A stretch of 64,000 bases of DNA from JASLMY01 sp965226475 (lineage in GTDB: Bacteria; Pseudomonadota; Alphaproteobacteria; GCA-2731375). The notes below the pieces were generated by a model. It was given only the letters and a program-made list of their open reading frames with translations. It ran no database searches and was not told where the DNA came from. Positions 44,879 through 52,943 of this stretch are shown piece by piece; positions within the stretch are counted from its first letter, which is position 1, and every line of letters starts with the position of its first letter. The translations under genes were made by a program, and so were the position numbers. Location of the stretch: positions 1,922,001 through 1,986,000 of the forward strand of contig CBDDDJ010000004.1 in the NCBI GenBank assembly GCA_965226475.1, written 5' to 3'.

Positions 44879-45250
44879 ATGGAGGAGTCCACGATGTCCC
44901 GCAAACGAGCACCGTATCCGCATGCGTTCCGCGCCCAGCTTGTCGAACTGGTCCGGGCCGGCCGCACGCCCGAGGAGCTGAGCCGGGAGTTCGAGCCGAC
45001 GGCACAATCGATCCGCAACTGGGTGGCCGCCACCGATTTGGCGGAGGGCCGCCGCACCGAAATCCCGACGGGCCGGGAACACGAGGAGTTGAAACGGCTC
45101 CGGCGTGAGAACCGGCGACTTCGTCAGGAGCGGGAGATACTGGCAATAGGTGAGCGGGATCAGGAAACGGTCCAGTGGACCGTTTCCCCCGCGAACGCCT
45201 GGTTCGCACGGGAGACCGACGCGATATCGGACGGCTCTTTGCGTTCGTGA
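44879..45250 (+). pseudogene. IS3-type OrfA with aberrant C-terminus
   Basis: A 123-residue frame. The helix-turn-helix PYPHAFRAQLVELVRAGRTP to LSREFEPTAQSIRNW and the zipper HEELKRLRRENRRLRQEREIL are normal for OrfA. After EREIL the expected KKAxAWFARET is split by about 18 foreign residues (AIGERDQETVQWTVSPAN) before AWFARETDAIS resumes. The extra DNA contains a 25-bp palindrome (45163-45187). Possibly still folds, but the OrfA-OrfB frameshift region is altered. Confidence 0.65.
45163..45187. repeat. 25-bp near-perfect palindrome inserted in orfA
   Basis: GGAAACGGTCCA and TGGACCGTTTCC flank a single central base. It lies within roughly 50 bp that have no counterpart in normal IS3 OrfA proteins, so it looks like a small palindromic insertion element. 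Confidence 0.75.
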
Positions 45251-45861
45251 AGGCGTACCAGGCCATCTACCCGAGCGCCATGATGTGCCGGCTGCTCGAA
45301 GTCTCCACCGCCGGCTATCACGCCTGGCGCCGCAAGCGGCCAAGCCGTCGGGAGATCGACGACGCGGCGCTGACGGCGCGGATCGCCGAGATCCACAAGG
45401 CGTCCGACGGCACCTACGGGTCGCCCCGGATCCATGCCGAGCTTCGCGATGAAGGTGCCCGTGTCGGCCGCAAGCGGGTCGCCCGCTTGATGCGCCTGGC
45501 CGCCCTGGCGGGCGTCAGCCGGCGACGGCGGCCCAAGACGACGGTTCGGGACGAAGAGGCTCGGCCGGCGCCGGACCTGGTGGAGCGCAACTTCCACGTC
45601 GAGGCGATGGACGAGCTCTGGGTCGCCCTTGCGAAAGGCTTACGCGGCGCCGCCGGCGCCACGGTCCTTTCTCACACCTATGTGCCGACCGCGACCGGCT
45701 TTCTCTATCTGGCCGTGGTCCTCGACGCCTTCAGCCGCCGCGTCGTCGGCGGGGCCATGGAAACCCATCTCAGGGCCGCCCTGGTCTTGCAGGCCCTCGA
45801 CATGGCGGTCAAACGACGGCGGCCGAAGAAGGTGATCTATCACTCCGACCAGGGCTCGCAG

Positions 45862-47333
45862 GGCGGGTTCAACCGGTCGTCGCAACACGTTCAGTTTGAC
45901 TGGCCTGCAAGCACTGGTCCAGAGCTTCGGCGGGAGTTCTCCATCCGAGGGTCTTGCGGGGCCGTGTATTGAGCGCGTCAGCAACAACTGCGAGTACGTC
46001 CGGACTGTGTGCGCTCAGATCGGTTCCTTTCGGGAAGTACTGTCGAAGCAGTCCATTGGTTTTCGCGTTCGTTCCGCGTTGCCAAGGGCTGTGCGGTTCG
46101 CAGAAGTAGACGGGAAGGCCGGTTGCGATCCGCAGATCCGCATGCCTGGCCATCTCTGCTCCCTGGTCCCAGGTCAGCGAGCGGCGAAGCTGCGCTGGCA
46201 ATGTCGTGATCGTCCGGGCGATGGCATCGCGAACCGCTTCAGCCCCATGACCGGCAAGCGCAGGCCCGTTCTTTACGCGCGGGACGGTGCCGTGGCCTTC
46301 CATTCGGGGAAGATGCAGCAGCATTGTGAACCGCGTGGTGCGTTCCACCAGAGTGCCGATCGCCGATCTGCCCAAGCCGATGATCAGGTCACCTTCCCAG
46401 TGTCCGGGTACGGCCCGATCAGCTGCTTCCGCCGATCGTTCACTGATCATGATCTCAGGCGTGACGAAGGATTTGCCCCGCCGGCGGCTACGTGCCCGAG
46501 GCACGCGCAGTGCCCTTCCCGTGCGAAGGCAGGCGGTCAGCTCACGACGGAGTGCGCCGCGGCCCTGTACGTAGAGCGCCTGATAGATCGCCTCATGACT
46601 GATCCGCATGGCTTGATCCTCGGGCCCGTCCCCAGGATAGTCGATCCGAAGACGGTGCGCGATCTGCTCAGGACTCCAGGCCCTGGCCCATCGCCTGTGC
46701 TGCCGCGGCCCATGCCGACGACCGTTCCAGACGACGCGTGGCCCCTCGATCACCGTTCCATCCGGTGCCGAGATCCGACCCGCAAGCCGATCCTGCACAT
46801 AGCGCCGCAGCGCCTCATTCGTTGCAAGCTTGGCTGGCTTCGGCCTTTTGGCGGATCGATCAGCATGCCACTGCGCCGTCGTTGCTCGGTAGTCCAGGCC
46901 ACCGCTTCGGGTCGCCGCGTTGCGCCGCACCTCGCGGGAGATCGTCGACGGTGCTCGCTCCAGCCGGCAAGCAATATGACGTATGCCTCTTCCCTGGGCG
47001 CGCAGAAGAGCAATCTCCTCACGTTCCTCGAAAGACAGGTAACGTCCTGACAGCGGCTTGGCCGATTGCGATAAATGTGATGGTGGCATGCCGCCCGACC
47101 TCCGGAACCACCTCGAGCCTACCGGAGGGGATACACCGGCATCTCGGGCCGCGTCCTCGCTCGAACGCCCCGTCGCAATCGCTGCCCAGAACCGAACAAG
47201 CTCTTCACGCCGTGCCGAGTCCGGTCGACCTGGCGAATGCAACTTGCTCCGTCCAGACCAATCCGACCGCCGTCTGCGTACCGTCATAGCAACCTCCTAT
47301 GCCAGAGTGTTGCGACGACCGATTGAACTCGCC
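45862..47333 (-). mobile_element. IS30-family element
   Basis: A 1,472-bp element with terminal repeats of at least 27 bp differing at two positions (GGCGGGTTCAACCGGTCG left, GGCGAGTTCAATCGGTCG right reversed, both then TCGCAACAC). A 3-bp CAG duplication lies at 45859-45861 and 47334-47336. It encodes one transposase on the minus strand and is inserted in the orfB of the IS3-type element. Confidence 0.9.
45869..47287 (-). CDS. IS30-family transposase, catalytic Glu apparently lost
   Basis: A 472-residue protein. The N-terminal helix-turn-helix regions include YLSFEEREEIALLRAQGRGI and RHIACRLERAPSTISREVRR; the DDE core has PGHWEGDLIIG (first Asp) and SLTWDQGAEMARH (second Asp). The third motif, normally RGxNENTNGLxRQYxPKG, reads RGTNAKTNGLLRQYFPKG: the Glu codon is GCG (plus-strand 46064-46066), giving Ala. 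If the alignment holds, the enzyme lacks its third catalytic residue. The rest of the frame, including the long C-terminal LNTRPRKTLGWRTPAEAL, is intact. Confidence 0.88.
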   Translation of the reverse strand: MTVRRRRSDWSGRSKLHSPGRPDSARREELVRFWAAIATGRSSEDAARDAGVSPPVGSRWFRRSGGMPPSHLSQSAKPLSGRYLSFEEREEIALLRAQGRGIRHIACRLERAPSTISREVRRNAATRSGGLDYRATTAQWHADRSAKRPKPAKLATNEALRRYVQDRLAGRISAPDGTVIEGPRVVWNGRRHGPRQHRRWARAWSPEQIAHRLRIDYPGDGPEDQAMRISHEAIYQALYVQGRGALRRELTACLRTGRALRVPRARSRRRGKSFVTPEIMISERSAEAADRAVPGHWEGDLIIGLGRSAIGTLVERTTRFTMLLHLPRMEGHGTVPRVKNGPALAGHGAEAVRDAIARTITTLPAQLRRSLTWDQGAEMARHADLRIATGLPVYFCEPHSPWQRGTNAKTNGLLRQYFPKGTDLSAHSPDVLAVVADALNTRPRKTLGWRTPAEALDQCLQASQTERVATTG

Positions 47334-47793
47334 CAGTACACCGCGCTCGACTTCGGTGCCCGCTGTGGCAAGGCCGGCATCCGCCCGTCGATGGGTTCCG
47401 TCGGCGACGCCTACGACAACGCCATGGCCGAGAGCTTCTTCGCCACCCTCGAATGCGAGCTGATCGACCGCCGACGCTTCGAGAACCCCGACCACGCACG
47501 CCGCGAGGTCTTCCAGTTCATCGAAGGCTGGTACAATCCCCGAAGGCGGCATTCCGCCATCGGCTATAAGTCGCCCATCAACTACGAGAGGAGCATACCC
47601 CCCGTCGCGCCAATCTTTGACAGTCCATGAAAGCGGGGCAACTCCAGTCCGGGTATGACCGACAGCGGGCTTCGGCGGACTAACCGGTCGCCCCGATTGG
47701 TCACGTGGACTCACAACCCGAACGTGCGTAGGTTCCGATGATCGGCCGTCACTCGGGCAGGGAGGCCCATGGCGGAGACGGTCCGCTCTTAGC

Positions 47794-48180
47794 TTATTCT
47801 TCCACGAAACAGTAGGTGCAGATTTTGTTGCCATCCGGATCGCGCAAATATGCAGCGTAGGCGGTAGGCGTGAAGTTACGCGGACCGGGCTCGCCCTCAT
47901 TGGAGCCACCATTTGCGAGACCCGCTTCATGAAACTTGTGCACTGCATCACGATTTGGCGCGGCAAAGCCGACCGTACCGCCGTTCGCATGAGTGGCCGG
48001 TTGGCCATCGGCGGGTCTGGTTACCAAAAACTCGGGTTCGTTGGCTCCGTACATCACCATGTTCTCACCCAGAGGGCCGAGCACGGCGTCATAGAATTCG
48101 GTCGTCTTACCGAGATCGTTGGTTCCTAGGAGCCTGTCGGACTTAAGCAAAATCGGCAATAATATTTCACACAAAGGCAT
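47794..48180 (-). CDS. VOC family protein with altered N-terminus
   Basis: A 128-residue frame of glyoxalase/bleomycin-resistance fold: LGTNDLGKTTEFYDAVLGPL, NGGTVGFAAPNRDAVHKFHE, and the C-terminal AAYLRDPDGNKICTYCF. The first 17 residues (MPLCEILLPILLKSDRL) do not resemble the family's first beta strand (typically M..HVxLGTNDL). The segment between GPLG and ENMVMYG also seems about ten residues short. The upstream bases GTCGGACTTAAGC look like a repeat end, so the natural start may have been replaced by an insertion. May be a pseudogene. Confidence 0.65.
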   Translation of the reverse strand: MPLCEILLPILLKSDRLLGTNDLGKTTEFYDAVLGPLGENMVMYGANEPEFLVTRPADGQPATHANGGTVGFAAPNRDAVHKFHEAGLANGGSNEGEPGPRNFTPTAYAAYLRDPDGNKICTYCFVEE

Positions 48181-48342
48181 GGTTCGTATGTTTGTTATAA
48201 TTTTCCGTGAAAATCATTGCGTTTCTTGCGCATATTGACCTCTATCGGCCTAAGCCCGACAAACTGCTAGGACGACGTGCGTGAAGATCGCCATTTTCTC
48301 CCTCCCAAGTTCAAGCCAGATCAGACCAGAGGTTTGAGAGTA

Positions 48343-49591
48343 TAAACGATATGGCTTATCCCTTTGCTTCCGGTCACACCAGATGTTGATCGGCCTTCTA
48401 CGTTCCAGGCACGGTTTTCGGACCGTGCCGGGGGATGTACGGGAGCTTTTGGACTTGAGGAAGTTGGTTTCGAGTGCTGTCAGGCAGACTGGAGGGCCGG
48501 TATTCGGCTCCGATTGAGGCGGATCGGAGGGCGGGCGGTGGCTGGCGCCCGGCCTGCCGGGATCAGACGTGTTGTCCGACGATGTCGCGGTAGTCGGCGG
48601 GTCGCAGGCGCGTGCCGATGCCGAGCAGGGTATCGAAAGCCGTTGCGGTGTGGCGGCGGCGGTTCCAGCGGAACACGAACTCGTCGAGGTAGCGGCGCAG
48701 ATGGGCGCGGCGCAGGCCATGGAAGGTTCCGAGCGCCCAGCGCTTCAGGTTCGAGAACACACGATGGATCCACGTCAGCACGAGATGGGCGGGCGTTGCA
48801 CCGACGACCTTGGGCTGGTGGTCGTGGTCGGGCAGGCCGCAATAACCGCTCCAGCCATCGGTAATCACCCGCGCGCCCGGCGCCGAGGTTCCGGCAACGA
48901 AGGCACGAAGGCTGCGCGCGGAGAAATCCCCGATCGGCGCCAGCCGGATGCGGCGTGGCTCGCCCTCGGGCGATAGCTCGACCGCGCCGGCAATGCGCAT
49001 CTTGCCTTGTGGGCTGCGACCTTGCCCGCCTGTGGCCGGGTCTTTTGCGGTGCGGAACGGGAGGGTGGCCTCATCGATCTCGATCAGGTCCTCAAGCAGG
49101 CTGCGATCCGGATTGACCATGGCACGGCGCAGCTTGTGCAGCAGGAGCCAGGCACTCTTGTAACTGCCGAGCCCGAGCTGGGCCTGGAGTTGCAGGGCGG
49201 AGATACCATTCGAGTGGCTGGTCACGATGTGAACGGCCATGAACCAGGTCTTCAGGGGCAAGTGGCTGCGGTGCATGATCGTGCCTGCGGTCACCGAGGT
49301 CTCCTTCCCGCAGGCCGCACATTCCCAGCTCGCCCGGCGCCGCTTCAGTTCCCAGCCCCTGTCATGGCCGCAGGCGGGGCAGACGAAGCCGTCGGGCCAG
49401 CGCCTGGCGGCGAGATGCCGGGCACAGGAGGCTTCATCGGGAAAGCGCGCCTCGAAGGCGGCGCGGGACATGGGGCGGTCATATTTCCAGCGGCTGGCCA
49501 TGACGGAACATTACACGAACATGCTGCCGACGCCCACCAGAAACTCAACATCTCGTCAAACCGGGCTCAAAGGGATAAGCCCTTAAACGAT
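48343..49591 (-). mobile_element. IS1595-family element B with 8-bp target duplication
   Basis: The element is 48351-49583 (1,233 bp) with inverted ends ATGGCTTATCCCTTTG left and AGGGCTTATCCCTTTG (reverse) right. A perfect 8-bp duplication TAAACGAT lies at 48343-48350 and 49584-49591. It carries one minus-strand transposase. Unrelated in end sequence to IS1595 element A, but inserted in a similar target. Confidence 0.92.
48563..49501 (-). CDS. IS1595-family transposase
   Basis: A 312-residue transposase. The N-terminal zinc ribbon is CPACGHDRGW with WECAACGKETS; IMHRSHLPLKTWFMAVHIVT and LQAQLGLGSYKSAWLLLHKL follow. The ISXO2-like catalytic region starts LIEIDEATLPF, continues RVITDGWSGY and ends LTWIHRVFSNLKRWALGTFHG to RYLDEFVFRWNRRR. 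All expected metal-binding and catalytic blocks are present. It differs from the first IS1595 transposase in this window, so the two elements belong to different subgroups. Confidence 0.92.
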   Translation of the reverse strand: MASRWKYDRPMSRAAFEARFPDEASCARHLAARRWPDGFVCPACGHDRGWELKRRRASWECAACGKETSVTAGTIMHRSHLPLKTWFMAVHIVTSHSNGISALQLQAQLGLGSYKSAWLLLHKLRRAMVNPDRSLLEDLIEIDEATLPFRTAKDPATGGQGRSPQGKMRIAGAVELSPEGEPRRIRLAPIGDFSARSLRAFVAGTSAPGARVITDGWSGYCGLPDHDHQPKVVGATPAHLVLTWIHRVFSNLKRWALGTFHGLRRAHLRRYLDEFVFRWNRRRHTATAFDTLLGIGTRLRPADYRDIVGQHV

Positions 49592-49615
49592 TAGGCAGGC
49601 GCATGTCGCCTTGTG

Positions 49616-49694
49616 TTAAGCGTTGTCGGACGCCCGCCGACCCACCGCGCAAGACGCAATCGCTTCGCCTCGGCGGGCGTCGGACAAGGCTTAA
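49616..49694. repeat. Long inverted repeat, MITE- or REP-like
   Basis: Arms TTAAGCGTTGTCGGACGCCC plus GCCGA (49616-49640) and their complement (49670-49694) pair over 25 bp with two mismatches around a 29-base loop. The ends read TTAA. The related string GTCGGACTTAAGC occurs at 48135-48147 upstream of the VOC gene, suggesting a repeated family. No coding content. Confidence 0.75.
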
Positions 49695-50069
49695 CAGGTC
49701 CAGAAAATCAGGATCGCCTGATGTTAAGCGGACTCTCGGGGGTTATCCGGACACCCCGGGATGGAGAACCGACCGGGGCCGGCGACCGAGCCCGCCGGTG
49801 GCACGGCCGCGATCCCCGCCATTCTCCCCTTTGCCCGCGCTCTTCCACGTTCCGCCCGGGCCGGGCTCGGCCGGTGTCACACGGCGAGGGCAAGGGGATG
49901 ATGCGCGTTTTCACGCCACCATCCCGCCGTCGCCATCGATGGGGCGCCGAACCATAACCCTATTCGATCCTCCCGCCTTGGAGGGAAGGGCGTGCCCGGG
50001 GCGAGAAACCGCCTGGCCGGCGCGTCACCCGGGATTTCCTGGACGACGCCAGAAATAATCTTCGGCCCC
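49695..50069. other. 375-bp gap, no gene seen
   Basis: No plausible frame, RNA or strong terminator was found between the inverted repeat and the kynureninase 3' end. Confidence 0.5.
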
Positions 50070-51329
50070 TCAGGTGACGGTTTGCCGGGCCCTGAATTCC
50101 GGCCGCTCCCACTCCCGCCCCGCCATCACCGCTTCGAGTTCGTCGACGGCGCGGGCGATGTCGCCATATCCGAGGCAGAGCGGCGAGAGGCCGAAACGGA
50201 CGATGTCGGGGGCGCGGAAATCGCCGATCACGCGCCTGGCGATAAGCGCCTGGACGATGGCGTAGCCGTCGGCGTGATGAAAGGAGACCTGGGCGCCGCG
50301 CAGATCGTCATCACGGGGCGAGGCGAGGCGGAAGCCGTGGCCTTCCAGCCGCTCTTCCACCAGCTCGATCAGGATCCGGCCGAGGCGGCGGGCCTTGGCG
50401 GCCAGGTCCGGAATCGAAACGCCGTCGAGCGCCGCCAGCGCATGCTCCAGCGCCAGCATCGAGAGCACCGGCGGCGTGCCCGAGAGAAACCGGTCGATGC
50501 CGGCGGCGGGCCGGTAATCGGTCTCGAAGGCGAAGGGGTCGCGGTGTCCCATCCAGCCGGAGAGCGGGTTGCGGGCGGCATCGATATGTCGTCCGGCGAT
50601 GAAGAGCTAGGCGGGCGCGCCCGGCCCGCCGTTCAGGAACTTGTAGCCGCAGCCGACCGCCAGATCGACCCGGGCGCCGTTCAGATCGACCGGCAGCACG
50701 CCGGCGCTGTGCGAGAGGTCGGCCAGGAACAGCGCCCCCGCCGCGCGCGCGGCCGCGGCGAGGGCGGCGAGGTCCCACACCCGGCCGCTTCGGTAGTCGA
50801 CATGGCTCACCGTCACCACCGCCGTCGCGGGCCCGATCGCGGCGATCAGTTCCGCATCGTCGACACAACGGGCCTTCGCCTTGTCGCCGAGGAGGCCAGC
50901 CAAGCCCTGGCCCACGTAGAGGTCGGTCGGAAAGTTTGCCGCCGTCGAGAGGATCTCGCGCCGCCCGGGGCGGAGCGCCAGGGCCGCGCCGAGCAGCTTG
51001 AAGAGGTTGACGGAGGTCGAATCGCCGACCGTCACCTCGGCCGGCCGGGCGCCGATCAACGGGGCAATTCGCGCCGCCAGGCGGCGCGGCAGGCCGATCC
51101 AGTCGTGCCGGTTCCAGCTGGCGATCAGGTCGCGGCCCCATTCGTCGCGCAGCGCCGCTTCGAGGCGTTCGGCCAGGCCGTGGCTCAGGGGACCGAGCGA
51201 GTTGCCGTCGAGATAGACGACGCCCTCGGGCAGGCCGAAGCGTTCCCGCCACGGCGCCAGGGGATCCTCCGCGTCAAGGCGCGCCAGTTCCGCGTCGTTC
51301 CACGCCACGTCGTCATCCCGCCACCGCAT
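50070..51329 (-). pseudogene. kynU: Kynureninase with in-frame amber codon
   Basis: About 420 codons of a KynU, which cleaves L-kynurenine to anthranilate and alanine. The frame has VVYLDGNSLGPLSHGLAERL, VTVGDSTSVNLFKLLGAALA, the PLP-site ADLSHSAG and the Schiff-base Lys in CGYKFLNGGPGAPA. A TAG at plus 50607-50609 (CTA) follows directly, then LFIAGRHIDAARNPLSGWMG, FLSGTPPVLSMLALEHA and the C-terminal RFGLSPLCLGYGDI continue in the same frame. A single base change from a Tyr codon (TAC/TAT) explains the stop. The truncated product would keep the PLP lysine but lack the C-terminal domain. Confidence 0.88.
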
Positions 51330-51653
51330 CAAGTCCCTCGACTGTAACGCCACGCCGAGATAGTCGCCAAGCCGATCGGCTCCGATGTTCCTGGCCGGGT
51401 AGATGCGACCCTGCGTCGCGCTTGACTCTCCCTCCGCCGCCCCGAACACTCGGCGGGCGAGGAGACGGGTCCGCGACAAGGCGCCGAGTTATCTCGCCGG
51501 ATGACATCGGAAATAACCAGCGGTCGCGGATCCGGGTTCCCTGGAGGGAGCCCACGTCCGGCGATGCGCGGCGAGGAGCTGGCGTGGCGTCCCTGGCCGC
51601 GATCCGCGGTTTTTTGGCCACGAGCCGCTCGCCGGGTCGGGATATGAGTCATC
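51330..51653. other. 324-bp gap, no gene seen
   Basis: Between the kynureninase start and the ugp scar. Frames are short; no promoter could be assigned with confidence. Confidence 0.45.
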
Positions 51654-51929
51654 GGCGAAGCGATCATCAATTACGAGGACATGGTCTTCAGCGAGCCATG
51701 GCCGCAGTTCGCCATCTTCACGGTGATCTTCTCGGCCCTGGTCACGTTGCTATCGGTGGCGTTGGCGCCGTTGCTGGCGGTCCGCGCCAACGAGGTCCTG
51801 TTCGACCAGCCGCTCTCCAACCTCGACGCCAAGCTCCGGGTGCGGATGCGGGTCGAGATCAAGCGCCCGCGGCGCTCCATCGGCGTCACCTCCATCTACG
51901 TCACCCACGACCAGATCGAGACGGGATGA
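51654..51929 (+). pseudogene. In-frame fusion remnant: sugar/glycerol-phosphate permease N-part joined to UgpC-type ATPase C-part
   Basis: The first half reads NYEDMVFSEPWPQFAIFTVI and FSALVTLLSVALAPLLAVRAN, which fits the NY..LF.DP.F...L..T..FT..SV pattern of UgpA/MalF-type permeases. At about 51787 it switches to EVLFDQPLSNLDAKLRVRMR and SIGVTSIYVTHDQIE, the Walker B/D-loop and H-loop of UgpC/MalK-type ATPases. The rest of the permease, a second permease and the ATPase N-terminus are missing. A stop follows, then ugpQ four bases later. This looks like the scar of a deletion through a ugp operon. Confidence 0.72.
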
Positions 51930-51933
51930 TCCC

Positions 51934-52926
51934 ATGCGACGGCTCCTCGCGCCCGTCCTGATCCTACTAGCAACCGCCGCCTTCGACCTCCAGGGCCATC
52001 GCGGCGCCCGGGGACTGGCGCCGGAAAACACGTTGCCCGGCTTCGCGACCGCGCTCGGCCTCGGCGTCGCCACCCTGGAACTCGACACCGCCATCACCGC
52101 CGACGGCGTGGTGGTCGTGGCCCACGACGCGAGCCTGAACCCCAGCCTGGCGCGTGGCCCCGACGGTACCTATGTCGAGAAGCGCGAGACGCGGCTCCGC
52201 GACCTGACGTTCGCCGCGCTTCAATCCTACGACGTCGGCCGGATCAAGGCGGAAAACCGTCATGCGAGGCGCTTTCCCGATCAACGACCGGTCGACGGCA
52301 CGCCCATCCCGGCGCTCGCCGAGGTTTTCGGCCTTGCGGCCAAGGCGGGCAACGATGTCGTCCGCTTCAACATAGAGACCAAGATCCGCCCCGACCGGCC
52401 CGGGGAGACGGTGACGCCGGAGGCCTTCGTCACCGCCCTGCTGGCGGCCATCGACGCGGCCGGCATGGCGGCCATCGACGCGGCCGGCATGGCGGCGCGA
52501 GTGACCATCCAGTCCTTCGATTGGCGCACGCTGCGGCTCGTCGAGCGACAGCGCCCGGAAATCCCGACCGTGTGTCTGACGGCGGAGGCCCGCTGGCTGG
52601 ATAACGTCCAGCGCGGCCAGCCGGGCGCCTCGCCTTGGACGGCTGGCCTCGATTTCGACGAGGGCGCCGGAATTGCCGACCTGGTGCGCCGGGCCGGCTG
52701 CGCCGTCTGGTCGCCCTGGCACGAGAACCTGACCACGGCGGAGCTGACCGAGGCGAAGGCCGCCAGCCTCCAGGTCATCCCTTGGACGGTCAACGAGGCC
52801 GAACGCATGGAGGCGTTGATCGAGATGGGAGTCGACGGCCTGATCACCGACTACCCCGACCGCCTGCGCCGGGTGATGGGGCTGCGCGGCATGGCCTTGC
52901 CCACGCCGACGCCGGTCGAACCCTGA
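51934..52926 (+). CDS. ugpQ: Glycerophosphodiester phosphodiesterase
   Basis: A 330-residue GDPD TIM-barrel enzyme that hydrolyses glycerophosphodiesters to glycerol 3-phosphate and an alcohol. Catalytic and metal motifs are QGHRGARGLAPENT, the Glu in TLELDTAIT, and VVVAHDASLN; later FNIETKI, IQSFDWRTL, PWTVNEAERM and DGLITDYPDRL complete the barrel. A signal peptide (MRRLLAPVLILLATAAFDL) implies a periplasmic enzyme. It directly follows the ugpA'/ugpC' scar, the usual ugp operon position. A 24-bp tandem duplication gives AAIDAAGMAAIDAAGM mid-protein, in a loop, without shifting the frame. Confidence 0.88.
   Translation: MRRLLAPVLILLATAAFDLQGHRGARGLAPENTLPGFATALGLGVATLELDTAITADGVVVVAHDASLNPSLARGPDGTYVEKRETRLRDLTFAALQSYDVGRIKAENRHARRFPDQRPVDGTPIPALAEVFGLAAKAGNDVVRFNIETKIRPDRPGETVTPEAFVTALLAAIDAAGMAAIDAAGMAARVTIQSFDWRTLRLVERQRPEIPTVCLTAEARWLDNVQRGQPGASPWTAGLDFDEGAGIADLVRRAGCAVWSPWHENLTTAELTEAKAASLQVIPWTVNEAERMEALIEMGVDGLITDYPDRLRRVMGLRGMALPTPTPVEP
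52444..52491. repeat. 24-bp in-frame tandem duplication in ugpQ
   Basis: Two perfect copies of a 24-bp unit (52444-52467, 52468-52491) encode AAIDAAGM twice. It adds eight residues and keeps the frame, so the protein may tolerate it. Confidence 0.85.
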
Positions 52927-52943
52927 GGCAAGGCCGTTCGCGA

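Larger units (their letters stand above)
45175..47630 (+). pseudogene. IS3-type transposase OrfB, split by IS30
   Basis: The frame reads FVKAYQAIYPSAMMCRLLEV, HTH_21-like GTYGSPRIHAELRDEG and FLYLAVVLDAFSRRVVG up to VIYHSDQGSQ. IS30 with a CAG duplication follows. It then resumes YTALDFGARCGKAGIRPSMG, DAYDNAMAESFFATLECE and the C-terminal WYNPRRRHSAIGY. Removing IS30 and one CAG restores GSQYTALDF exactly. The DDE residues are split: DELWVA lacks the usual TDITY and may already have been degenerate, SDQGSQ and the Glu in AESFFATLE are present. Inactive as it stands. Confidence 0.85.
44848..47637 (+). mobile_element. IS3-type element interrupted by IS30
   Basis: A second, different IS3-family element with orfA and orfB on the plus strand. 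Approximate ends are CCGGGGTTTCGTGGAC (44848-44863) and, reversed, CCCCGCTTTCATGGAC (47622-47637). IS30 sits inside orfB at 45862-47333. A palindromic insert also disturbs the orfA end. No target duplication was identified and the ends are tentative. Confidence 0.75.
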
